From contig NC_133006.1 in NCBI RefSeq assembly GCF_048564905.1, positions 23,094,001 to 23,158,000 of the forward strand: a DNA stretch of 64,000 nucleotides. Direction: 5' to 3'. The position numbers and the translations under genes were made by a program. The notes under the pieces were generated by a model. It searched no databases. It was not told the origin of the DNA and saw nothing but the letters and a program-made list of their open reading frames with translations. Source of the stretch: Vicugna pacos. Taxonomy: Eukaryota; Chordata; Mammalia; Artiodactyla; Camelidae. Shown here in pieces: positions 11,858 through 21,100 of the stretch. Within the stretch, counting starts at the first letter, position 1, and every line of letters starts with the position of its first letter.

Positions 11858-12856
11858 AGGGGGTGGTTTCTGAGAGGAGCAAACAGTAAAATCAGCATAA
11901 ACCTCTGGTCTCTCCTCAGCGTCTGCAGAGCAAGGAGGAGAAGACCAAATTCCTTCTTGACAGGACCAATTCTAACCCTCCTCCTCAGCCCAGGAGCTGC
12001 TCAGATGAAAAGGAAGATCTTGACATTTTCCCAATTTCATGATTTAATGTGATTCTGGGGTTTCCGTTTCAGAGTTCAGGATGACTTTTCCACGGATGAT
12101 ACCAATTATTTGGGGATTGCTTCTTATTGGAGCTGTGGGCTTGATCTGGAGGTGCTGCTGTAGACGAGGTAAGTCAGGCAAACAGAAACAGTGTGAAGCA
12201 CGCTTTGTGGTGGGAACCTTACTGTACACTTTCCCTGGCCTCTCTTTTCAGCAGGCACACACAGAGGCATTCAGTGGATATTCAGTGATCAGTAAAACAC
12301 GAGAGTCCATGGCTTACACACGTGTAATTGAGGATCAGTGCTGAACGAGATCAGAGTTTACAGTTATAATAGAAGCAAAAGGATTAAAAGACAATCATTT
12401 CACCCTCCCACCCCTGTCCACATTCCCAAGTGATCCAGTTAAGGTAGAAGAAGAAAAAATGTGGCATAGCCAGCCTTGCTTTCAAGGCTGAGAGCTGAGA
12501 CTTAACTGGGATGCTATTGGCATGAACATTTCACTAAAATCATTACAAATATGATGCTTATTGGTTATTTCTGCCCAGGAAAGACTTTCCAGGGATTGAT
12601 AGGTTGTTTGGTGTGCCCTAGAAATTTCTTCCACTTTGAATTTCTTAAGTTACTATAACTTTTGTTTGCCCATTTGGATGTTAATATCATGAAATTAATA
12701 TTTTTAAGATGCTCCCATACTGATTCTTATCAGAATGAATTTTCTTTCTCTGCAGTGAATGAGACATTGGACCCAAATACAGCTCACCAGAAGCAATCCT
12801 TTCTGAGGAAAACGAGCATGTGGCCCAAGGTCAATCAAGCAGCCAGAGATCTGTAG
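2322..12856 (+). CDS. BTNL2: BTNL2, butyrophilin-like 2, eight coding exons, frame broken in IgV2
   Basis: Exons seen: 2322-2400, 4058-4405, 6070-6351, 7536-7556, 9660-9996, 11096-11377, 12073-12168, 12756-12856, all with GT-AG borders in phase 1. The order signal, IgV1, IgC1, heptad, IgV2, IgC2, TM is specific to BTNL2, and the peptide starts MVDFPGY and continues close to human BTNL2 as remembered. BTNL2 is a B7-like type I membrane protein that inhibits T-cell activation. IgV2 is 11 nt shorter than IgV1 and shifts frame near 9784, giving a stop at 9878-9880, so the annotated allele would make a truncated protein. Without that shortfall the eight exons would encode about 518 aa, longer than human (455 aa) and close to mouse. 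Skipping the IgV2 exon would keep frame because its flanking introns are phase 1. It may be a pseudogene, a null haplotype or an assembly error; the other exons look intact. Confidence 0.95.
2505..2705 (+). repeat. MIR SINE in BTNL2 intron 1
   Basis: The segment follows the MIR consensus in order: gagcacctg, a cttagttttctcacctctatga block, gataacagcctacctatgt and attaaatgag. It is strongly diverged, as expected of this ancient mammalian SINE. Confidence 0.7.
3528..3595 (+). repeat. (CAAA)n-type A-rich tract
   Basis: Repeated aacaaacaaacaaa units interspersed with aacc lie in BTNL2 intron 1. Confidence 0.8.
4058..4405 (+). CDS. BTNL2: BTNL2 exon 2: first IgV domain
   Basis: This 348-nt phase 1-1 exon encodes an intact V-set domain. 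It has the first cysteine in LTCQLLP, tryptophan in EVRWHRS, and the DDGQYWC motif carrying the second cysteine. It begins DDFRVIG, as in human BTNL2. The acceptor is tttgtag and the donor gtgaat. Confidence 0.95.
4406..6069. other. BTNL2 intron 2
   Basis: The intron holds short open frames without family likeness on both strands. I see no recognisable repeat or RNA gene. Confidence 0.4.
6070..6351 (+). CDS. BTNL2: BTNL2 exon 3: first IgC domain
   Basis: This 282-nt phase 1-1 exon encodes a C-set domain with the butyrophilin hallmarks [22 protein letters not shown] and VSCFIHNP. The length equals that of the other three IgC exons in the window. The acceptor is cctcag and the donor gtcagt. 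Confidence 0.95.
6352..7535. other. BTNL2 intron 3, AT-rich
   Basis: The intron is AT-rich with short (TCTA)n at about 6897-6925 and (TA)n at about 7101-7113. Nothing else is recognisable. Confidence 0.5.
7536..7556 (+). CDS. BTNL2: BTNL2 exon 4: 21-nt heptad micro-exon
   Basis: The 21 nt read E-K-L-Q-A-E-L in phase 1 and match the EKLQTEL linker between IgC1 and IgV2 of human BTNL2. It lies between a tttccag acceptor and a gtacgt donor. It is related to the heptad exons that encode the stalk in the neighbouring genes, but here it sits between two extracellular Ig units, which supports BTNL2 having arisen by duplication of a unit that included a stalk exon. Confidence 0.88.
9095..9310 (-). 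repeat. MIR SINE in BTNL2 intron 4
   Basis: Read on the plus strand it gives the reverse MIR order: tgctcggcactatgcc, then tcctcattttacaggtg and a degenerate aaaccac block. It is therefore inserted in minus orientation. Confidence 0.7.
9418..9476 (+). repeat. (ATGAT)n pentanucleotide microsatellite
   Basis: About eleven uninterrupted ATGAT-type units are followed by variant ATGAC units. Pure arrays of this length are usually polymorphic. Confidence 0.93.
9660..9996 (+). CDS. BTNL2: BTNL2 exon 5: second IgV domain, frameshifted
   Basis: The exon reads [19 protein letters not shown], then continues past SMEVRWVRS into a wrong frame. The correct domain resumes in another frame at [17 protein letters not shown] and runs to DDGQYQC and the donor. 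It is 337 nt against 348 nt for IgV1, and the missing 11 nt fall where human BTNL2 has HRYPAV. Read straight through, translation stops at 9878-9880. Splice sites are intact (ttcag, gtaagg). Confidence 0.93.
10611..10693 (+). mobile_element. Very short 5'-truncated LINE-1 tail with target-site duplication
   Basis: A 57-bp insert (10624-10680) carries a LINE-1 3' end (gacacaacattgtaaaatga) and an A-rich tail. It is flanked by the direct repeat gaaagctatcatt at 10611-10623 and 10681-10693. The same tail occurs at 46020-46095. Confidence 0.8.
11096..11377 (+). CDS. BTNL2: BTNL2 exon 6: second IgC domain
   Basis: This 282-nt phase 1-1 exon encodes [28 protein letters not shown] and [12 protein letters not shown]. 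It matches human BTNL2 IgC2 and carries NSS and NVT sequons. It is open throughout, although it lies downstream of the frameshift in IgV2. Confidence 0.94.
11822..11859 (+). repeat. (TG)n microsatellite
   Basis: About 17 TG units with one C interruption lie in BTNL2 intron 6. Confidence 0.9.
12073..12168 (+). CDS. BTNL2: BTNL2 exon 7: transmembrane segment
   Basis: The exon starts EFRMTF, as human BTNL2 does (ESRMTF), and encodes a hydrophobic helix ([15 protein letters not shown]) followed by the basic stop-transfer run RCCCRRG. A strong donor (CGAG|gtaagt) ends it at 12168. If the donor is ignored, the frame stays open to a stop at 12342-12344, which would give an alternative tail. Confidence 0.88.
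12756..12856 (+). CDS. BTNL2: BTNL2 exon 8: short cytoplasmic tail with B30.2-like start
   Basis: After a ttctctgcag acceptor the phase-1 frame reads [16 protein letters not shown] and then a short basic tail ending at TAG 12854-12856. The LDPNTAH motif is the standard opening of butyrophilin B30.2 exons (LDPDTAHP). The exon therefore looks like the stump of a B30.2 exon that is now a 33-residue tail. Use in mRNA is inferred from the matching phase and good splice sites. Confidence 0.7.
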
Positions 12857-14264
12857 AGACTTCACAACCTCCTCAATGCTCTGGGCCAGGAGGGGCTCAT
12901 GTCAGGCAGATGGGTCTGAGAGGTGGAGTTTAGGGACAGGGAAGCACTGGTCCTGAGTGTTGCCAAGGACAATGTCATGGAGTCATCTCTATGCCATCTG
13001 AGAATGGGTTTGAGCAATGGGTTATTATGGAAATGAGTACTGGGCCATCACCTCTCCTCTCCTCCTCCTCTCCCTGCACATGTTCCCAGGACAGATTAGA
13101 ATCACCCTTGACTACGCCCTCTGGACACTTCTCCTTTTATAACATGAACAGCAAGTGCCCTGTGTATACCTTCCCCTCAGTTTCCTTCTCTGAAATTCTG
13201 CATTCCCCACTTCATTCTTTGGTTCCCTAATGTATGTTCTCTTGACATCTTTCCTGCACCCAAGGGAGCCTCTGCAACTCCTCCAAGGAAAATAATAACC
13301 TAGGATTCTGGAAACCGGGATTATATTCTGAATCCCAGCCTTTCTCTCCTTTCACCAGCCACTTGAAGGGAACTCACACCATCACCCAAGTACCAAATCA
13401 AGAGGCTTTAACCACACTCTGGCCTCAAATCTGACCAGGAGACTGATTCTTTCAGTGACCTATTGTATCCAAGCTCTCTGATATCCTGCCCACTGATCAC
13501 AATCTGATATCTGATGACAAAGGACCCTTAGAAAATCCAATGGGAAATGCAATTTAGCCTAGACGAGGAAGTGAGAGGAATGACCAAGTATCTGATTGGT
13601 TTCTTTAGGAAAGTGACAATTAATTATGCAAGGAGGGCTGAGTAAACAAAAATATAGTTAAAAACAAGGAAGAGAAAATACAACTGAATACAAGGAGAAA
13701 AACCTGATTACCAAGATGTAATCTTGAAAATCCCATGAAGTGTGGAATCCCGGCACCAGACTTTTTCAGAAAGTTGATTGAGAATGCGGAGTGAAGAAAC
13801 TTTTCAGAAATTCTAGTCCAAGAGAAAAATTAGTTATGTGTCATGTATATGTAAACATCAAACTTATTTTTTAGAGTGAAAAAAACACAACTTAAAATTA
13901 GTAATTGTACAATAAACATAAGCAATAAATGCAACACAAGTAATAAAATGCAATGGAAATAAAAATATTTTAAAGTTATAATGAATTAGGAAGGAGAAGC
14001 TACAGGTAGAAGAAGAAAGAATGTGAAGAAATAAAGATTTGGAGAAAGTCTGAAAATCATCTGAAGTGAGAATGAGGAATACCAGCAAATGACACTCTGC
14101 TGCCGTCTAGGGAGGCAGACACCACGGTTCCTGCTGTCCTTTGAAGATTTTTTTTCTGCAGCATTCCAGAGTTTTCTCTTCTGGTTCATAATTTCTTTCT
14201 CCATTTTTAAGCTCCTAACTTTACGTTTGAAACTATGCATTATTCTTTCACAAGTATTTACACA
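12857..14264. other. 3' flank of BTNL2, no gene seen
   Basis: The likely 3' UTR follows the stop at 12856. An AATAAA occurs at about 13912, among many AT-rich candidates. No domain or repeat family is clear. Confidence 0.35.
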
Positions 14265-15005
14265 TTTATTTTATTTAGTTTTACATTTTTTCAATTGTGG
14301 TAAAATACACATAACATAAAATTCATTGTTTAAGCTATTTTAAAGTGTACAATTCACTTGTATTTTTACCCTCACAAAGTGTGCAACCATCTTCAATATC
14401 CAGTTCCAGAATATTTTGATTACTCCAAAAGGAAACTCTATAACCGTCAAGCAGTCATACCCATTTCCCCCTGCCTCCAGCCCCCAATCTACTTTCTGTC
14501 TCTGTGAATTTACCTATATGGGGTATTTCACATAAATGCAAATGCAGTTGTAAAATATGTGGGTTTTTTGTGTCTGTATTTTTTTACTTAGCATAATGTT
14601 TTCAAAGTTCATCCATGTTGTAGCATGTACCAGTACTTCATTCCTTAAAAAAATAAAAAGATTTTATTTTTTTAAGAGCTGTTTTAGGTTTACAACAAAA
14701 CTGAGTGGAAAATCCGGAGCACTCCCATATCCCTCTCCTCTCACCCCTCTGTTTCCTCTGCTATGAACAGCTCGATCGGTGTAGTACATTTGTTACAACT
14801 CATGAACTGATACCGATACACTATTTTCAACTAAAGTCCAGAGTTACATCAAGGTTCACTTTGTGTATTATATTTTCTGGGATTTCATAAATGATTTACA
14901 TGTTTTTGGTACAAACATTTCTGACACACCTTTATGTACCCCTTACATTTTTGAAGACAAATTTGTTAATAAATATAGTAGCTTTGCTTTAAAATATTTT
15001 TGATG
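14265..15005 (-). mobile_element. Old LINE-1 (L1M) 3' fragment
   Basis: The plus strand carries the reverse complement of an L1M 3' end, with words such as gtggtaaaatacacataaca, tttctgtctctgtgaattta and ttcatccatgttgtagcatg. A second 3' UTR block (agctgttttaggtttacaac) follows. It is truncated and diverged. Confidence 0.75.
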
Positions 15006-17548
15006 CTACTTTGTTATGATTTAATATAATTAAAAATATTTTATTTAATAATGTCTGAGGTTAACTGTCCTTTCTTTCTTTTCTTTCTTTCTTTTTTTTT
15101 TTTTTTTGAATTGGCCTGCCCACTCAACCTAATTTTTTACTTGTTAGTCCTATGGGCTTGTATAGGCCCAATAGATAAATACATACATTTTCCCTAGGAG
15201 AGTGTCATGAAATGTGTTTTTCATCAGTCAAAATCTTTCACTATGTATTAAGAAACATATTTTCTGTTAGCTTCCCAAATTGGGGGTTGATTTGCTTTCT
15301 CAGTTCCAATTCCAGGTAGAAAAACCACAGGGAAAGAGACTGGTTGGTGCTTGGATAAGACGCCCCAAACATGGAAATAATTACTGTGACTAATGGATGA
15401 GTAACTGGATCGGCCCATCAAGGATCCCGTTCCTTCTCACTGCTGATGCACAGAGGGCTGGCTGTAGTCATGCAAAGCATGGCAACTCTCACAACTGATG
15501 TGCAGATTGGACGGATCTCAGTTTCAAGGAAAGGACAGGAAGAAACCAGAGAGAGTAATTCTGTCAACCCCCGTGCAGGACTTTGTCCTCACTTGTCAGA
15601 GACTATAAGTTCCTTTAAGGCAGTGATATTTTTCTTTTCTGTATATCCTCACAACCTAGAAAAATGGCATTTATTCGTTGGTCAACAAACATCTGTGGAA
15701 TGTGTGAAAAGATTCATAAATAGAATATTTATTAAATACCTTATCTGTAGAATTCACTGTGCTAGGTCCTAGAGTAAAATGCTTAATAAGACATAATTCC
15801 TGCCCTAAGATATTTCTTTCTTCTAGTGAAGTCTCTTTGTTTTTTGAATGTCTTACCAAATCTTCTTGAACTCTACTCAAAATGGGATTGCCAGAGTAGT
15901 CTAGCAATAGGAATCAATTGATGGAGTCAGGTGGTGAATTTAAGATTATTACATTGCTGGAAACCACGGGCTACTCGGAGACCCTTCACTGCTTGTTGAC
16001 TTACCCGCAGCTAGAGATGAGGATATGCTGGATGGTGTTGTCCCTGAAAACATTTCTATAACCCTGATTCCAGTAGAGCATCAACTGTCACACAGTCTTT
16101 CACTGAACACCTCCAGCCTTTGCTCCCCAATGTCTAAGTTAGAAGGACAAAAAACCACTAAAGGGAGTGAAGTGACAGGTAGAAGAATCCTGCTATAGAA
16201 TAAAGTAGGAATTTAATTCTTGCAGGAGACATACTGAAAACTCATTTGGTAACCTCATGCTGAATGTCTTGAGTATAAACAAAAGTCAAATACCCAAAAC
16301 TGAACCCACTGCCCTTCCTGTTCCATGCCATACTTCCAATACCATTTGTACCCATTTTGCTGTTATCCCCACATATCCTCTCAGCCACCATGTCCATTTG
16401 ATTATACCTACTAATATTTTCCCACCATTCACTTGCCTCGCTCCTGCTTTTACTACTTCTTGCCATTTAAGACGTTGCCTTAATTCAGTAAAGTTAATAT
16501 TCTGGGATCTGGATTTATTCTTCTTGGGTTCAAATACTGGCTTTGCCCTCTAGTGGCCGTGTTTTAGGGAAATTTTGCCAAAGAGGTTTATCTTCCAAAA
16601 GAGATTGTTAAAGGGACTTGCCATTTAAGGATCTGCTGGCTGTACAGAAAAATCTAAGTAGATCTAAGTTGATCTCTTTTATTGTCAGAAAGAGAGGGTT
16701 TATTTGACAGGAGACGCTCGTATATTACATTCCGGAAGACGCAAGCTTCGTAATAAACAGCTGCAGAGGCTTAGATGCATTAAAGGCAAAGGAAACCCTC
16801 AACAGCGGGAAGAACATGGTCAGAAAGAACTGACTTTTTTCTCCGAAAACATACATTGCAAAGCCCTTTCCTTTTATATTCACATACTCACAATTCTGGA
16901 CTTGCTGATCAGTGAGAACTTGTTTTAAAAAAGGGGGGAGGGGTGTGCTCTTCCTTCCCAGAAGGCTTGGTCTCCTGCTCAAATGGTTTATAGTTGTTTA
17001 TTAGTCCTCCCCACCCCTTGGCAAAGTCCAAGTTTAGAAGCTGATGGACACCAAAGTCTAAGGAAAAGACAAGCTGAGTCATTAACTTTTAAAAGACTTG
17101 AGCAGATTTCTGTGTATCTCCAACCGCAGCCTGTGTATTAAGAATTTACTCAACTGGGACCCTTCCCTTCATGCACCACACCCTCCTCCATATTTGATAA
17201 CAAAAATAGTAGGAAGAGAGATTTTCTTTTTAAATGTAGCTGTAAACATATTTACTTCAAAACACAGTAAGTGCCAGAACTGAAGAAAGGCCCACGCGTT
17301 TAGCTGGAGTTTTCTTGTGACAAATCGTTGCTGTCCACAAAGAGGGCTTCCCCAAAGGTAGCACTAGAGGAAACTCCCCCAGGCGTTTTCCAGCTGTTCC
17401 CACTTCTCTCCCCGTCTCCCTGTCTCTTTGCAAGGGGCTGAGTTCATACCCAGTGAGGCTGACCTGCTCTTGGAGAAGGGCAGCTTTCTTGGAGAAACAC
17501 CCATAAGAAGTTCAGGCGGAGGCAGCAGATGTGCTGACACTTCACTTC
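15006..17548. other. Intergenic region between BTNL2 and the minus-strand BTNL gene
   Basis: A pyrimidine (CTTT)n/poly(T) tract lies at about 15073-15107, with MIR- or L2-like stretches near 15660-15830 and 16500-16570. The two genes converge here, so both 3' UTRs should end within this interval. I see no coding sequence. Confidence 0.4.
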
Positions 17549-18198
17549 TTATGGACATAATAGAGAGTTAGCTTCTTCGGGGACACTTAGATCACAGCTA
17601 CTTAAATGAGTTACAGAAGACTTTGCAGAAAAATCAGGACAATTTTCATTCTTATCTGAAGCTGAGCAGATAGTCAAAGATGTGCCATCACCCTGAAGAC
17701 TAAAATAAGGACGAAATTTCCCACAGAAGGAGATTCCAGTAAAAGAATGGATGTGGGACCCATCGATCATGTTGTAAAAGGACACGTTCCCAGCATCCCA
17801 GTCCAGGAAAACTCCAATCCTGCGGGGCCACTGTCTCAGTGACAGAGACCCTTTCTGGGAAATGACTTCTCCTTCCTTGTATGTTACCACCCAGAAATTC
17901 TTCTCTGGACTTTCTGCAAACCACCCCTCTCTTTTTGCTGTAACTGCACAAACACCCAGAGCACATCTAGTTCCAGATCCAGCTTCTGTCTTCATACTCA
18001 CTTCTACCTCCCAGAAATGTCTCCCTGGGGTAAGGTCATCCTGGCCCAAAACACTGGAGATGGTTTCAGACTCTTCTTGCTCTTGGTGTGTTGAGGCGTC
18101 ACCATTCTGAGGATCATTCTCTTTTAAACAAACTTGTTTTCTGCTCTCAGATAACTTGAGCTTGTGATGAGCTGTGTCTAAATCCAGAGTAACATCCA
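17549..18198 (-). CDS. Minus-strand BTNL gene, exon 9: B30.2 (PRY-SPRY) domain
   Basis: The 650-nt terminal exon opens VDVTLDLDTAHHKLKLSES (PRY), then has SSVLGQDDLTPGRHFWEVEV, RRIGVFLDWDAGNVSFYNM, FRPYFSLQ and LTICSAS. It ends in a 40-residue polar tail and a stop at 17551-17549. All core B30.2 motifs are present. In BTN3A1 this domain binds phosphoantigen; nothing here shows which ligand it would bind. Confidence 0.95.
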
Positions 18199-21100
18199 CT
18201 GCAGGTTTGGGGGGAAAAAAATGAATATCATTCCACCATGGAGATGGGGTGACTTTAGGAAAGATTCAAATTACTAGGAAAGGAAAATGAAGAAAAACAA
18301 GAGGGAGAGAAATGGAAGATAAGGTAAGACAGTTTATGTTCTATTCTATGTCAGTTCATAGGAGACACATGTTGTGTAGGTCAAAGAAGGTCAGGGTTGA
18401 ATTGGACCTTAGATAACCATGTGTTCCAGACAGACTGAGACCATTTAGCCAAGAAGGATGTCTCATCTGAAAACCCTCAGGATCAGATATTTCAAGTTGG
18501 GGTTTCTCTAACCTCATGCAGACGCTGACTGCTTTACTGCCCGCTCTTAATAACTAAGCGATGTCACATTGCCAATCACAGCATGTCTACTTTCATTTGC
18601 GCTTCTTCGGTGTCATTTTTCTGTGGGCTTATGTAATAAATAAGTCATCTAGTCTCACACACTCTTATTATATTTCTAATAGTCGAAATCCCAACTCTGT
18701 GGTCAGAAAGATCTGAATTGTGATAACCACGCTGTCTTTAGGAGCTGTGATCTTGGAGTTCCTTTGCCTTGCTCAGCCTCACTGTAACCTCATGAAGATG
18801 CATATGATGATGACACCTCAGCACAGCACAGTGAGAAGCACACGAGACAGTGTGCAGAGAACATAGTGCTTTACCCTGCCCGTGATGAGCACGTGGTAGA
18901 TGGTAGCTTCCAATGGTTGTAGTAACACTAACACCAGGAGTGCGAGTGGCACCAGTGCTAACTCTAGTAGCAAACCCCACGTCTTCAATAATGAAAATTT
19001 TTCTCATAAGAATTTGTATGTGAGGAATTAGAATATATTTTAACTTTTGGAGGATTACATTAATTAGGAAATGTTTGTGGACACAGGGATATTCAGAGTT
19101 AAGTAGCATACAGTAGTAACAGTTGACTCATAATTCTGGAAAGACTCTAAGATGATCAGGGGCCATTTTCCACTTGCGCTGAGATGCAACAAACCCTTCT
19201 CTGTCTCAGACTGGTTATGTAGTAGACTTCCTTCTGCCTCAGCTACTCTGTCAATGTTATCTGCATGAATAAATCTAAAGTCTCACTTAAATATCACTTA
19301 AGTCTCAGATTAAATATCAATTCCTCAGGGGAATTCTTTGAATCCACCATTTTTTTTTCTCATGGCATTCTCTTATCCTTCCATAATATTCATCACCGTT
19401 TGTACATGCACTTTCCCATGAAGTCGGACAAGATCTGCTTTATTCATTTGGCACTGAATAAATAGTTGTATAATTTTATGCTGAATGAATGAATGAATGA
19501 TGTCAGAACAGTAAGAAATCTGTTCACATTTCTGCATGAGACTGAAGCAAAAGCCACGAAGTGAATAACCAGCTAGGTATTATAGAGTGTTTTCTCATTT
19601 GTATAGAAAAGATTATGTGAGACAAAATAGTAAGGTCACTCACCTGCTTCGAACAGTTCCTTTCTCCAGTCTAAAAAGAAAAAACAAAAAAGGGAAAATA
19701 TGCCAAGAACATGTCCTTTGAACGAGTGAGATACTTATCCCCTTATCCCTTGTATTTTTTTGAACTCCCAGATTCAAAGTAAAATCTCCAAAAGTTGGCA
19801 CTTTTCTGAAAACTGCCCTGGAAATGCCTCATGAAATCCTGAAGCACCTGAAGCCCAAGACAACACCAGTTACTCACCAGCATATAACTCCGCTTTTCTC
19901 CAATCTGAAAAAAAAAACCAAAAAACAAAGGAAGTAGATTCTCCCATTCATTGGAACTTCACTTCAGAGCATGGCAACGCTGTGACCACGTGGAAGCGGA
20001 AGGGTTATGATGGTGCTGCGCTGCCGTGTCCGTCACTCAGTGACAGTTCTGATGTGCTTGTCCTCTTGTACATCTCCCGCTTTATTTCTCACGTTTTCCA
20101 CATTCCACATTTGTGATCAAATGTGAGGTTCTGTTTTTTTAATTTTTTGTTGTTTTTGTTTGTTTGTTTGTTTTGTTTTTCAAGGCAGGGATAGGCTTGA
20201 ATTATGAAAGTATTGGAAAGCTTAAAATTTTATGTGCTGCCTTCACACTTTTGAGCTTCACAGGACTCCAAATGCCTAATTTGCCTGCTCTCACCCGATA
20301 TGCCCTCCACCCAGCACGGAAAACTCCCCTATCAGCTAATTTCTCTGTTGGCCAAGGCAACCTAACCCCACCTGGTCTTTAACCTAATGTGCTTCACCTC
20401 ACCGTCAGCCTGCAAAATTATTCAAACAAGCCAATTTCATGCTTCCGCAGAAAACAGAGGCATCTCATCCTCTTATAACTACGGAGCCTGCCTCCCACAG
20501 CCCTTGCTAGCTCATTGTGCTCTCAAGTGCAACCCCCACGTGGTCCTGCATGGCTCATGGTGTCCTTCTCCCTAGGACGTGAGTATATGTAATTTAAAAA
20601 CTGCTGTCAGTCTCATCTGTTCAGTGTTGTGTGTCATATGTTTGACCATTTTATACTATTTAGGGTAGGGATCCCTTCCTCACCAGCAAGGTAAATAAGA
20701 AGTGACTAGAACAGAGGGGCAGGTGAGATGGTCGACCCAACAATCACATCAATATAACTCACCTTGCTGATATAATGTCTTCCTTCTGGCTGAAAAGGAA
20801 TAACAGCCTGTGAGATGCCAGACATACGGCATAGAATAAGGACTCTATTTCCTCTATTAGAGCAAAGAAAATGGATAACTTACCAAGCTCCTTCTCAAGT
20901 GATTCTAAAAAAGAAAGAAAATAATAAAATGGATTTAACAGAAAATAAACCTAAGGTTAAAAAAAATAAACCCAAGGTTTATTTTCTAGACTGTGTTCCT
21001 AAATCCAGATCCTGAATGCTACTTCCATGTACCTAGAACAAAAAATTACCTTAATTGAAATTTATTATGACTATTAAAGAAAAACCCTATGTTTATACTG

